Assembly (NCBI GenBank): GCA_003963005.1
Contig: RXJW01000185.1
Location: 1-32,200, forward strand
Origin: Burkholderiales bacterium
GTDB lineage: Bacteria > Pseudomonadota > Gammaproteobacteria > Burkholderiales > Burkholderiaceae_C
DNA length: 32,200 nucleotides
Direction of reading: 5' to 3'
Position numbers and translations under genes: made by a program. Below the pieces are notes generated by a model. It was not told the origin of the DNA, ran no database searches, and saw nothing but the letters and a program-made list of their open reading frames with translations. The stretch's first letter is position 1. Each line of letters begins with the position of its first letter. Below, one piece after another: positions 1-7,642 of this stretch.

Positions 1-1102
1 TGGCCGGCGTGCCCAGGCGGATGCCGCTGGTCACCATCGGCTTCTGCGGGTCGTTGGGGATGCCGTTCTTGTTGCAGGTCATGTGGGCGGCGCCCAGGAT
101 GGCCTCGGCTTCCTTGCCGGTCAGGTTCTTCGGGCGCAGGTCCACGAGCATCACGTGGCTTTCGGTGCCGCCGGAGACGATGCGCAGACCGCGCTGGATC
201 AGCGTCTCGGCCAGCACCTTGGCGTTGGCCACGACCTGCTGCTGGTAGGCCTTGAACTCGGGCGACAGGGCTTCCTTGAAGGCCACGGCCTTGCCGGCAA
301 TGACGTGCATCAGCGGGCCACCCTGGATGCCGGGGAAGATCGCCGAGTTGACCTTCTTGGCGATGTCTTCCTTGTTCGTGAGGATGATGCCGCCGCGCGG
401 GCCGCGCAGGCTCTTGTGGGTGGTGGACGTGACGACGTCGGCGTGGGGCAGCGGGTTCGGGTAGACGCCTGCGGCGATCAGGCCCGCGTAGTGGGCCATG
501 TCGACCATGAAGTAGGCGCCGATTTCCTTGGCGATGCGGCCGAAGCGCTCGAAGTCGATGCGCAGCGAGTAGGCCGACGCGCCGGCGATGATCAGCTTGG
601 GCTTCTTCTCGCGGGCCAGCGCTTCCATCGCGTCGTAGTCGATGGCTTCGTGGGCGTCCAGGCCGTAGCTGATCACGTTGAACCACTTGCCGCTCATGTT
701 CAGCGGCATGCCGTGCGTCAGGTGGCCGCCTTCGGCCAGGCTCATGCCCATGATGGTGTCGCCGGGCTGCAGCAGCGCGAAGAACACGCCCTGGTTGGCC
801 TGCGAGCCGGAGTTGGGCTGCACGTTGGCGAACTCGGCGCCGAAGAGCGCCTTCAGGCGGTCGATGGCCAGTTGCTCGACGACGTCAACGTACTCGCAGC
901 CACCGTAGTAGCGCTTGCCGGGATAGCCCTCGGCGTACTTGTTGGTCAGCTGGCTGCCCTGCGCCTGCATGACGGCCGGCGAGGTGTAGTTCTCGCTGGC
1001 GATCAGCTCGATGTGGTCTTCCTGGCGGCGGTTCTCGTGCTGGACGGCCGTCCAGAGCTCGGGGTCGACCAGGGCGAGGGTGGAAGTGGTGCGGTCAAAC
1101 AT
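1..1102 (-). CDS. glyA: serine hydroxymethyltransferase (3' end cut by window edge)
   Basis: PLP-dependent cytosolic enzyme that interconverts serine and glycine while moving a one-carbon unit to tetrahydrofolate. The first 367 residues are present; the C-terminal part (usual length about 415) lies outside the window. The N-terminus reads MFDRTTSTLALVDPELW, followed by the family motifs ELIASENYTSPAVM, NKYAEGYPGKRYYGG, NVQPNSGSQAN and the PLP-lysine segment TSTTHKSLRGPRGG. The ATG at 1102 fits the family N-terminus; the nearest Shine-Dalgarno-like stretch is a modest GGAA about 6 nt upstream. A ZTP riboswitch fills the leader, so expression is probably tied to the state of folate and purine metabolism. 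The gene follows the lytic transglycosylase gene on the same strand across a 177-nt gap. Identification is secure. Confidence 0.97.
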   Translation of the reverse strand, partial: MFDRTTSTLALVDPELWTAVQHENRRQEDHIELIASENYTSPAVMQAQGSQLTNKYAEGYPGKRYYGGCEYVDVVEQLAIDRLKALFGAEFANVQPNSGSQANQGVFFALLQPGDTIMGMSLAEGGHLTHGMPLNMSGKWFNVISYGLDAHEAIDYDAMEALAREKKPKLIIAGASAYSLRIDFERFGRIAKEIGAYFMVDMAHYAGLIAAGVYPNPLPHADVVTSTTHKSLRGPRGGIILTNKEDIAKKVNSAIFPGIQGGPLMHVIAGKAVAFKEALSPEFKAYQQQVVANAKVLAETLIQRGLRIVSGGTESHVMLVDLRPKNLTGKEAEAILGAAHMTCNKNGIPNDPQKPMVTSGIRLGTPA

Positions 1103-1164
1103 GGCAGTGTTCCGAAGGTCAGGCGGTGAGTCCCGGCCGCCCGCGCGAAGGCGCGACGGGACCG

Positions 1165-1262
1165 GGCTGCCCAGGCGAACGGCTGAAAGCGGTGCACACC
1201 GCCTCACGCTCCCCGGTGGTGGCCCACCTCAGGTCAGCTCGTGACCCTGATCGCCAGTCGCG
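1165..1262 (-). promoter_or_regulatory. ZTP (pfl motif) riboswitch in the glyA leader
   Basis: Read on the minus strand, the leader carries the conserved elements of the ZTP/ZMP-sensing pfl RNA. A stem TCACG (1244-1240) pairs with CGTGA (1208-1204). It encloses a hairpin GGTGG (1228-1224)/CCACC (1219-1215), directly followed by the invariant GGGGAGCG (1214-1207). After a linker with a small hairpin (GCGGT/ACCGC) comes the second conserved block CGCCTGGGCA (1177-1168), which forms the ligand pocket and pseudoknot in this family. ZTP riboswitches are known upstream of glyA, folD and purine genes and turn expression on when 10-formyl-THF is short. Downstream, GTCCCG (1162-1157) can pair with CGGGAC (1135-1130) as part of an expression platform. 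A weak -10-like TACACT (1277-1272) would start transcription just before the aptamer. Confidence 0.9.
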
Positions 1263-1279
1263 TGAGCGTCCAGTGTAGT

Positions 1280-2125
1280 TCAGCGCAGCAGCGCCACCTG
1301 GGCAGTTTCGCCGGCGGGAGACGAAGCGGCCTCTCGCAAGGGGCGAACGGTCGTCGTGGCCGGCACGGGGCGGCCGGCGATCACGGCCTTGAGCAGTTCG
1401 TGCTCGGCCAGCACCCGGGCGGTGTAGCCGGTGTCTTCCGACAGGTTGGCGGCACCGACGTAGTAGCGCAGGCCTTCTTCCAGGCTGCCGGCACGCTGGA
1501 TGCATTCCTTGAGCACCTGCACCCCGACACGCAGGTTCGTCACGGGGTCGAACGCCGCGAGCGTGCCGCCGAAGGCTTCGTACTTGTCGTCGTGGACGCG
1601 GGTCATGACCTGCATGAGGCCCTGGGCCCCGACGGCGCTCTGGGCGAACGGGTTGAAGCGCGATTCGATGGCCATGATGGCCAGGATCAGCGTCGGCTCG
1701 ACCTTGGCGCGCTGGCCGACCGTCCAGGCCTCCTGCACGAGGCGGCTGATCGGCTCCGGCGCCACGCTGTAGCGGCGGGCGAGCCAGTGGGCCACGGCGG
1801 CCTGCTGGCGGCTGAGTTCCTTCGGGTCGGTGGCGGTGGCGCGGGCGATGGCGTCCGGTTCGGCGGCGGCCACCAGCGTGTTGCCCTCGGCTTCGGCGCG
1901 GGCTTCGTGGCGGGCGCTCAGCCAGCCCAGCGTGGCGGACTCGACTTTCTCGCGCAGGCCGTCCTGGCTCGTGAACACCAGCAGCACCGACACCACGGCC
2001 AGCCCGACGAGGGCGAGCGTGTTGTGGCTGACCACGAGCAGGCCGTTGCCGATGTCCTTCACGAACAGCGACGCCGCTTCCCGCGTGTGGCGAGCCAGGC
2101 TGATGAGGTCTTGACGTGTCGTCAT
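1280..2125 (-). CDS. membrane-anchored SLT-domain lytic transglycosylase
   Basis: 281-residue protein predicted to cleave peptidoglycan in the periplasm. A hydrophobic segment at about residues 37-52 should anchor it in the inner membrane. The region from about residue 140 is an SLT (goose-lysozyme-like) domain: AIMAIESRFNPFA carries the catalytic Glu154 and is followed by VGAQGLMQVM, the family's second motif. The start is set at ATG 2125 because AAGGAG lies 4 nt upstream; an in-frame ATG at 2152 would add nine residues but has no ribosome site. The C-terminal tail is Pro/Thr/Ala-rich without a recognisable domain. It is divergent from ubiD across 217 nt and precedes glyA. Which transglycosylase subfamily it belongs to cannot be decided by eye. 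Confidence 0.85.
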   Translation of the reverse strand: MTTRQDLISLARHTREAASLFVKDIGNGLLVVSHNTLALVGLAVVSVLLVFTSQDGLREKVESATLGWLSARHEARAEAEGNTLVAAAEPDAIARATATDPKELSRQQAAVAHWLARRYSVAPEPISRLVQEAWTVGQRAKVEPTLILAIMAIESRFNPFAQSAVGAQGLMQVMTRVHDDKYEAFGGTLAAFDPVTNLRVGVQVLKECIQRAGSLEEGLRYYVGAANLSEDTGYTARVLAEHELLKAVIAGRPVPATTTVRPLREAASSPAGETAQVALLR

Positions 2126-2342
2126 GCGACTCCTTGTGTCGCGGTCCGCCACAGGCTGCCCCTACAGGACGGTCTGGGTGGAGCGACGGTGATAATTTGC
2201 CGGTCGATTGCTCTGGCCTGTGGCATCTCTGTGCCCGGTGGACCTGACCGGATGGGCTTCAGTGGAAACCCGGAGCCTCGAATTTTACGGGTCGAAGATA
2301 ACCCGTCAAGGCTGTTTGGCCTCTTCAAAACTACTTTTGGTT

Positions 2343-3881
2343 ATGAAATACAGCGACCTGAGGGACTTCATTGTCGGCCTGGACAGGCTCGGCGAGCTCA
2401 AGCGGGTGAAGGACAAGGTCTCGCCGGTCCTGGAGATGACGGCCCTCAGCGACCGCGTGTTGCGCGCCGGCGGCCCGGCCCTGCTGTTCGAGGCGCCGGC
2501 GGGTCACACGACGCCCGCCTTGACCAATCTTTTCGGGACAACCCGCCGCGTCGCGCTCGGCATGGGGGCTGATTCCTTGGCCGATCTCCGCGACGTCGGC
2601 CGGGTGCTGGCCAGCCTCAAGGAGCCGGAGCCGCCCAAGGGCCTGAAGGACGCCGGCAAGCTGCTGCAGATGGCCAAGGCGCTGTGGGACATGAAACCTG
2701 CGGTGCAGCGCCGTGCGCCGTGCCAGGAGGAGGTCTTCGAAGGCAGCGACATCGACCTCGGCCGCCTGCCGATCCAGCACTGCTGGCCAGACGATGCGGC
2801 CCCCCTGATCACATGGGGCCTCGTCATCACCCGGGGGCCGACACGGACGCGCCAGAACCTCGGCATCTACCGCCAGCAGCTCATAGGGCCGCGCCAGGTC
2901 ATCATGCGCTGGCTCGCCCACCGCGGCGGGGCGCTCGATTTCCGCGATTTCGCGCTGGCCCACCCGGGGGAGCCCTTCCCGATCGCCGTGGCGCTCGGGG
3001 CGGACCCGGCGACCATCCTGGGCGCGGTGACGCCGGTACCGGACACGCTGTCGGAGTACCAGTTCGCCGGCCTGCTGCGCGGCTCACGCACCGAGTTGGT
3101 CAACACCGCGGTCGGCCACGGCCAGCCCTTGCAGGCGCCGGCCTCGGCGGAGATCGTGCTCGAAGGCCACATCCCGCCGGCCCCGCCCGGCTTCGCAGGC
3201 GTCAGCGAACGCGGCGTGGCGTTGAAGGAAAAGGGCGGCTACCTGCACGCGCTGGAAGGCCCGTTCGGCGACCACACCGGCTACTACAACGAGCAGGACT
3301 GGTTCCCGGTCTTCGAGGTCACCCGCCAGACCCAGCGCGGGAACCCGATCTACCACTCCACCTACACCGGCAAGCCGCCTGACGAGCCGGCGATCCTGGG
3401 TGTGGCGCTCAACGAGGTGTTCGTGCCCATCCTGCAGAAGCAGTTTCCGGAGATCGTCGACTTCTACCTGCCGCCGGAGGGCTGCAGCTACCGGATGGCG
3501 GTCGTGTCCATCAAGAAGGCCTACCCCGGGCATGCGAAGCGGCTGATGTTCGGCATCTGGAGCTTCCTGCGCCAGTTCATGTACACGAAGTTCATCGTCG
3601 TGGTGGACGACGACGTGGACACGCGCAACTGGCAGGAGGTGATCTGGGCGATCACGACGCGGATGGACCCGGTGCGGGACACGACGCTCGTGGACAGCAC
3701 GCCCATCGACTATCTCGACTTCGCGTCGCCGATCAGCGGGCTGGGCGGCAAGATGGGCCTGGACGCTACCAACAAGTGGCCCGGAGAAACCGATCGGGAG
3801 TGGGGCCGGACGATCACCTTGCCCGCTGAAGTCCGCCAGCGCACGGACGCGCTCTTCGACGCCTTGTTCTTGAAAACCTGA
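2343..3881 (+). CDS. ubiD: UbiD-family prenylated-FMN decarboxylase (4-hydroxy-3-polyprenylbenzoate decarboxylase)
   Basis: 512-residue cytosolic enzyme that decarboxylates 4-hydroxy-3-polyprenylbenzoate in ubiquinone biosynthesis, using prenylated FMN supplied by UbiX. The N-terminus MKYSDLRDFIVGLDRLGELKRV is typical, and NLGIYRQQ, IMRWLAHRGGALDF and the C-terminal GLGGKMGLDATNKWPGE match the E. coli UbiD type closely. The length is close to the usual 490-500. ATG 2343 is chosen from the family N-terminus; no strong Shine-Dalgarno sequence precedes it, and the open frame continues further upstream without homology. The 217-nt gap to the divergent transglycosylase gene contains an AT-richer patch (TGATAAT at 2191-2197) that could be a -10 element but lacks a clear -35. 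A hairpin chain and terminator follow the stop codon. Confidence 0.95.
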   Translation: MKYSDLRDFIVGLDRLGELKRVKDKVSPVLEMTALSDRVLRAGGPALLFEAPAGHTTPALTNLFGTTRRVALGMGADSLADLRDVGRVLASLKEPEPPKGLKDAGKLLQMAKALWDMKPAVQRRAPCQEEVFEGSDIDLGRLPIQHCWPDDAAPLITWGLVITRGPTRTRQNLGIYRQQLIGPRQVIMRWLAHRGGALDFRDFALAHPGEPFPIAVALGADPATILGAVTPVPDTLSEYQFAGLLRGSRTELVNTAVGHGQPLQAPASAEIVLEGHIPPAPPGFAGVSERGVALKEKGGYLHALEGPFGDHTGYYNEQDWFPVFEVTRQTQRGNPIYHSTYTGKPPDEPAILGVALNEVFVPILQKQFPEIVDFYLPPEGCSYRMAVVSIKKAYPGHAKRLMFGIWSFLRQFMYTKFIVVVDDDVDTRNWQEVIWAITTRMDPVRDTTLVDSTPIDYLDFASPISGLGGKMGLDATNKWPGETDREWGRTITLPAEVRQRTDALFDALFLKT

Positions 3882-3903
3882 GCGGCGTCATCTAAGTTTG
3901 TCG

Positions 3904-4033
3904 AGCCTGTTCAGGCACATCCGCTGGCGCAATCTTTGCGCGCCAGGAGCCCCGCGGCAGATGGTCGCGGAGCCCCAAGGTGGCCTCGCCACCCACCCCG
4001 CCCGGCCGTCAAGCCCGGCGGGGTTTCTATTTC
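3904..4033 (+). ncRNA. candidate structured small RNA or long structured 3'UTR after ubiD
   Basis: Between the ubiD stop and the terminator there is no plausible gene but a run of consecutive hairpins: GCCT/AGGC (3905-3916); CTGG-CGCAA with TTGCG-CG-CCAG (3924-3946, two-base bulge); CCGCG/CGCGG (3952-3970); GGTGGC-CTC-GCCACC (3979-3993); then the terminator stem. A promoter-like pair overlaps the ubiD stop: TTGAAA (3870-3875), 17 nt, TAAGTT (3893-3898, only three consensus matches), which would start a transcript near 3905. The direct repeat GGAGCCCC flanks the third hairpin. I do not recognise a known RNA family. It may be an independent sRNA, a 3'UTR-derived sRNA processed from ubiD mRNA, or just a stable mRNA end. 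Confidence 0.35.
3996..4033 (+). terminator. Rho-independent terminator after ubiD
   Basis: CCCCGCC (3996-4002) pairs perfectly with GGCGGGG (4017-4023) around a 14-nt loop, and the stem is followed at once by TTTCTATTTCT. This is the only clear intrinsic terminator on the plus strand between ubiD and the Nudix gene, so the cobalamin-linked genes downstream probably have their own promoter. Confidence 0.8.
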
Positions 4034-4135
4034 TGCCGCGGATTTCATGAGGGCTTGCGCCTGCGGCGCGGGTGGGCCAGTCGCGCGCCGCCACAATCCC
4101 CGACAGGCTGGCGCCCGAAGCCGGCGTCCCGAGTC

Positions 4136-4819
4136 ATGGCCCGACCTCCGATCACCCAACCCCACCTGGTGCCCGTCACGGGCATCGATGCACATCTGCC
4201 GCCCGTGCCCGCGCAGGCGCTCACCGCCTCGCGCCTTCGCGAGCGACTGGCCGCTGCGGCGGGCTGGACGCCGGAGTTCACCGGGGACGGTGGTCGATTC
4301 ACCGACCGGCCGCCCGCCGGGGCGGCCGTGCTGGTTCCGCTCGTCCAGCGGGGCGACGGGCTGCACCTGCTGCTCACCCGGCGCACCGACCACCTGCGCG
4401 ACCACGCCGGCCAGATCAGCTTTCCGGGCGGTCGCGTCGAGCCGGAGGACGACGGTCCCGTGGCGACGGCGCTGCGCGAGACCGAGGAGGAGATCGGCCT
4501 GGACCGCCGCTTCATCGAGGTGATCGGCCAGTTGCCGGTGTACTCGACCGTCACGGCCTTCCAGGTGACCCCGGTGGTCGGCCTGGTCGAACCCGGCTTC
4601 ACGTTGACGCCCGACCCGGACGAGGTGGCCGAGGCCTTCGAGGTGCCGCTCGCCTACCTGATGGACCCTTCGCACCATCGGCATCATGTGTTCGAGTTCG
4701 CCGGCGTCGAGCGGCGCTTCCTGTCGATGCCCTGGCCGGGCGCGGAACGCGAGTACTTCATCTGGGGCGCCACGGCCGCGATGTTGCGCAACCTCTACCG
4801 TCTCCTCAGCAGCGCCTGA
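4136..4819 (+). CDS. Nudix hydrolase, CoA pyrophosphatase type (NudL-like)
   Basis: 227-residue cytosolic Nudix enzyme. The segment LLLTRRTDHLRDHAGQISF, then PGG (about residues 78-99), is the signature that precedes the Nudix box in CoA pyrophosphatases such as NudL. The box follows as GGRVEPEDDGPVATALRE and TEEEIGL (98-122), with the metal-binding REtxEE glutamates intact. Such enzymes split CoA into 3',5'-ADP and 4'-phosphopantetheine. ATG 4136 was chosen over an upstream in-frame ATG because the N-terminal extension is low-complexity and overlaps the terminator; no strong ribosome site marks it. The next gene starts 22 nt after its stop. Its link with the cob genes may be only positional. 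The exact substrate is inferred from the family. Confidence 0.85.
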   Translation: MARPPITQPHLVPVTGIDAHLPPVPAQALTASRLRERLAAAAGWTPEFTGDGGRFTDRPPAGAAVLVPLVQRGDGLHLLLTRRTDHLRDHAGQISFPGGRVEPEDDGPVATALRETEEEIGLDRRFIEVIGQLPVYSTVTAFQVTPVVGLVEPGFTLTPDPDEVAEAFEVPLAYLMDPSHHRHHVFEFAGVERRFLSMPWPGAEREYFIWGATAAMLRNLYRLLSSA

Positions 4820-4841
4820 CGCGCCACTATCATCCCGCCCC

Positions 4842-5831
4842 ATGAATTTCTTCGCGGTGCTGCTGGCGCTGTTGTGCGAGCAACTGAAGCCTCTGAGACA
4901 TGGCAACCGGGTGCATCAGTCCGTGATCGCCTGGGTGCGCTGGACGGGCCGGAACTTCGACGCGGGCGACGAACATCACGCGGTCATCGTCTGGTGCATC
5001 ACGGTGCTGGTGCCGGGCCTGGTCGTGGCGCTGGTCTACTTGACGTTGCGCCACTTCAGTGTGCTGCTGGCCCTGGCATTGGACGTGCTGGTGCTGTACC
5101 TGACGCTCGGCTTCCGTCAGTTCAGCCACTACTTCACCGACATCCGTGATGCGCTGGACCGCGGCGACGACGCCACCGCGCGGCAGTTGCTCGCCGAGTG
5201 GCGCCACCTGGATGCGAGCGAGTTGCCGCGCACCGAGCTGATCCGCCACGTCATCGAGCACTCGCTGCTGGCGGCGCATCGGCATGTGTTCGGCGTGTTC
5301 TTCTGGTTCATCGTGTGTTCGACGATCGGCCTGGGCCCCGCGGGCGCCGTGGTCTACCGCATGGCCGAGTTCGCCGGGCGCTACTGGGCCTTCAAGAGCC
5401 GCACGCTGGATGCACCCACCAACGAACGGCTGCTGGCCTTGTCTCGCGAGGCCTTCAGCTGGATCGATCACTTGCCCGCGCGGCTGACGGCCACCGGCTT
5501 CGCCATCGTCGGCAACTTCGAGGAGGCCGTGAACGGCTGGCGGCGCGACGCAGCGCTGTGGCTGCATGCCAACGAGGGCATCATCCTCGCGTCCGCCGCG
5601 GGCGCCGTGGGCCTGCAGCTCGGCGGCGCCGCGGCGCCGGGCATCACGCCCGACCGCAGCAAGACCTTCGATGCCGGCTCCGAGCCGGGTTCCACCGGTG
5701 CGGCAGGCTCCACGGCGGGTGCGCCGCCGCAACTCGGGCATCTGCAAAGCGTCGTCGGCCTGGTCTGGCGCTCGGTCGTGCTGTGGATGCTGCTGCTGGC
5801 CCTGCTGACTCTGGCCAACCTGCTCGGCTGA
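4842..5831 (+). CDS. CobD/CbiB-family membrane protein
   Basis: 329-residue inner-membrane protein of the CobD/CbiB (and AmpE-related) family. It starts MNFFAVLLALLCEQLKPLRHGN, has paired hydrophobic segments at roughly 45-65 and 70-90, the conserved YLTLGFRQFSHYFTDI, and AHRHVFGVFFWF then GPAGAVVYRMAEF, the part most like CbiB. Classical CobD/CbiB joins aminopropanol phosphate to cobyric acid to give adenosylcobinamide phosphate. Its place directly before cobT and cobS supports a cobalamin role, but this betaproteobacterial branch is divergent and genomes may carry a separate true CbiB, so the reaction is unproven. A stretch near residues 245-310 is Gly/Ala/Pro-rich and weakly conserved in appearance, followed by a last hydrophobic segment. 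A TATCAT hexamer about 8 nt before the ATG could be a -10 site. Confidence 0.75.
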   Translation: MNFFAVLLALLCEQLKPLRHGNRVHQSVIAWVRWTGRNFDAGDEHHAVIVWCITVLVPGLVVALVYLTLRHFSVLLALALDVLVLYLTLGFRQFSHYFTDIRDALDRGDDATARQLLAEWRHLDASELPRTELIRHVIEHSLLAAHRHVFGVFFWFIVCSTIGLGPAGAVVYRMAEFAGRYWAFKSRTLDAPTNERLLALSREAFSWIDHLPARLTATGFAIVGNFEEAVNGWRRDAALWLHANEGIILASAAGAVGLQLGGAAAPGITPDRSKTFDAGSEPGSTGAAGSTAGAPPQLGHLQSVVGLVWRSVVLWMLLLALLTLANLLG

Positions 5832-5848
5832 CCGCCGGCGCTTTCACG

Positions 5849-6874
5849 ATGCTGTTTCCCGACCTGCCGGCCCTGGCCGCGCCTGACCTCGCCGCGCGTG
5901 TGCAGCATGCGCTGGATCACAAGACCAAGCCGCTGGGCGCGCTGGGGCGCATCGAGGCGCTGGCGCTGCAGCTCGCGCTGATCCAGGGCGTCGAGCGCCC
6001 GCGCCTGATCGACCCGCAGCTCGTGGTGTTCGCGGCCGACCATGGGCTGTCCCGCCAGGGTGTTTCGGCCTATCCCCGCGAGGTGACGCCGCAGATGGTG
6101 GCCAACATGCTGGCCGGTGGTGCGGCCGTCTCGGTGCTGGCGCGCCAGCAGGGGCTGGCCCTGACGATTGCCGATTGCGGTGTCGATGCGCCACTGGCGC
6201 CCGGCGCCGTCGACCTGCGCATCGCGGCCGGCACGGCGGACGCAAGCCTCGGGCCGGCCATGACACCGGATCAGGCACAGCAGGCCTTGCGCCAGGGCTC
6301 GGCGCTGGTCGACCGGCTCCCGGGCAACGCGCTGCTGCTGGGTGAGATGGGCATCGGCAACACCTCCTCGGCCAGCCTGCTGATGCAGCGCCTGACGGGC
6401 CTGCCGCTGGTCGACTGCGTCGGCCGCGGCACGGGGCTCGATGACGCCGGGCTGGCGCACAAGCTGGCGGTCCTCGGGCAGGCCCTGCAGCGCCATGCCC
6501 AGGCGCAGACACCCGAGGCCGTCGCGGCCGCGCTGGGGGGCTTCGAGATCGTGACGATGGCGGGCAGTGTCATCGCCGCGGCGGCGCAACGGCGTGTCGT
6601 GGTGGTCGATGGTTTCATCACCACGGCCGCCGTGGCCCTGGCCGAGGCCTTGCGCCCGGGCGTGCTCGCGGCCTGCGTGTTCGCGCACCGTTCGGCCGAA
6701 GGGCCGCATGCACGCTGGCTGCAGCAACTGGGCGTGCGTCCGCTGCTCGACCTGGACCTGCGCCTGGGCGAGGGCAGTGGGGCGGCGCTCGCTTGGCCGC
6801 TGCTGACCGCCGCCTGCGCGCTGCTGGCGGACATGGCCAGCTTCGAGAGCGCGGGCGTCAGCAACCGAGGCTGA
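5849..6874 (+). CDS. cobT: nicotinate-nucleotide--dimethylbenzimidazole phosphoribosyltransferase
   Basis: 341-residue cytosolic enzyme that makes alpha-ribazole 5'-phosphate, the lower ligand precursor of cobalamin, from nicotinate mononucleotide and 5,6-dimethylbenzimidazole. Diagnostic segments are DHKTKPLGALGRIE near the N-terminus, VFAADHGLSRQGVSAYPREV, LLGEMGIGNTSSAS, and DLRLGEGSGAALA, whose glutamate (about residue 308) is the catalytic base in the family. The start at ATG 5849 gives the usual N-terminus; the open frame upstream lies inside the preceding gene. There is a 17-nt gap from the CobD-like gene and only 4 nt to cobS, so the genes are almost certainly co-transcribed. Identification is secure. 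Confidence 0.95.
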   Translation: MLFPDLPALAAPDLAARVQHALDHKTKPLGALGRIEALALQLALIQGVERPRLIDPQLVVFAADHGLSRQGVSAYPREVTPQMVANMLAGGAAVSVLARQQGLALTIADCGVDAPLAPGAVDLRIAAGTADASLGPAMTPDQAQQALRQGSALVDRLPGNALLLGEMGIGNTSSASLLMQRLTGLPLVDCVGRGTGLDDAGLAHKLAVLGQALQRHAQAQTPEAVAAALGGFEIVTMAGSVIAAAAQRRVVVVDGFITTAAVALAEALRPGVLAACVFAHRSAEGPHARWLQQLGVRPLLDLDLRLGEGSGAALAWPLLTAACALLADMASFESAGVSNRG

Positions 6875-6878
6875 TGCG

Positions 6879-7640
6879 GTGCGCCTCTTCCTGGTCGCGC
6901 TGCAGTTCCTGACCCGTCTGCCGGTCAGGCTGAGCGCCTTCGATCCGGCCTGGCTGAACGATTGCGTGCGGCACTTTCCGCTCGTCGGCATGGGGGTGGG
7001 CGGCGCTGGCGCCTTGACACTGCTGGCCGCGGCGCAGGTCTGGCCCGCCTGGGTCGCCGCCGTGCTGGCGCTGGCGGCCACGGTCGCGCTGACCGGCGGC
7101 TTCCACGAAGACGGCCTGGCCGACACCTTCGATGCGCTCGGCGGCGTCGTGCCGCGCGAGAAGGCGCTGGCCATCATGAAGGACTCCCGCATCGGCAGCT
7201 ACGGCGCCTTGGCCCTCGGGCTGTCGCTGCTGATGCGCGCGGCGCTGCTTGCCGTGCTGGCGACCCGGCCGATGCTCGGCGCCGTTGCGGCCCTGCTGGC
7301 CAGCCATGCCTTCGGGCGCGCGGCGGCCGTGGGGGTGATGGTGAGCCTGCCCTACGGCGGCGATGCCGACCATGCCAAGGCCAAGCCGCTGGCGCTGGCG
7401 GTCGCGCCGCGCAACCTGGTCATCGGCCTGGCCTGGTGTGTGCTGCTGGCGGGCGGCCTGTGGGCCGCGGGTGTTGCACCGGTGCGTCTGGCGCTTGCCG
7501 CCATGGCGGCGGCAGGTGTGGCGTGGCTGATGCGCGGCTGGCTGAAGCGGCGGCTGGGCGGCTACACCGGCGACGGCCTGGGCGCGACCGAGCAACTGGC
7601 GGAGATTGCCGTGCTGCTGGCCTTCACGGCGTCGTTCTGA
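6879..7640 (+). CDS. cobS: adenosylcobinamide-GDP ribazoletransferase (cobalamin synthase)
   Basis: 253-residue integral membrane enzyme that joins adenosylcobinamide-GDP and alpha-ribazole (phosphate) in the last steps of cobalamin assembly. The N-terminus LVALQFLTRLPVRL and the signature GGFHEDGLADTFDALGG, followed by KDSRIGSYGALAL, are diagnostic; several hydrophobic helices make up the rest. The start is a GTG at 6879, 4 nt after the cobT stop, with GAGG 8 nt upstream inside the end of cobT. The length is normal for the family. Confidence 0.95.
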   Translation: MRLFLVALQFLTRLPVRLSAFDPAWLNDCVRHFPLVGMGVGGAGALTLLAAAQVWPAWVAAVLALAATVALTGGFHEDGLADTFDALGGVVPREKALAIMKDSRIGSYGALALGLSLLMRAALLAVLATRPMLGAVAALLASHAFGRAAAVGVMVSLPYGGDADHAKAKPLALAVAPRNLVIGLAWCVLLAGGLWAAGVAPVRLALAAMAAAGVAWLMRGWLKRRLGGYTGDGLGATEQLAEIAVLLAFTASF

Positions 7641-7642
7641 GG

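Noticed and set aside
4024..4135. Cobalamin riboswitch before the cob cluster
   Set aside because: No B12 box or the long paired aptamer is visible; after the terminator only about 100 nt remain before the Nudix start.
3980..4135. N-terminal extension of the Nudix protein from an upstream in-frame ATG
   Set aside because: The extension runs through the ubiD terminator and is Pro/Arg-rich without family similarity; family proteins start near the chosen ATG.
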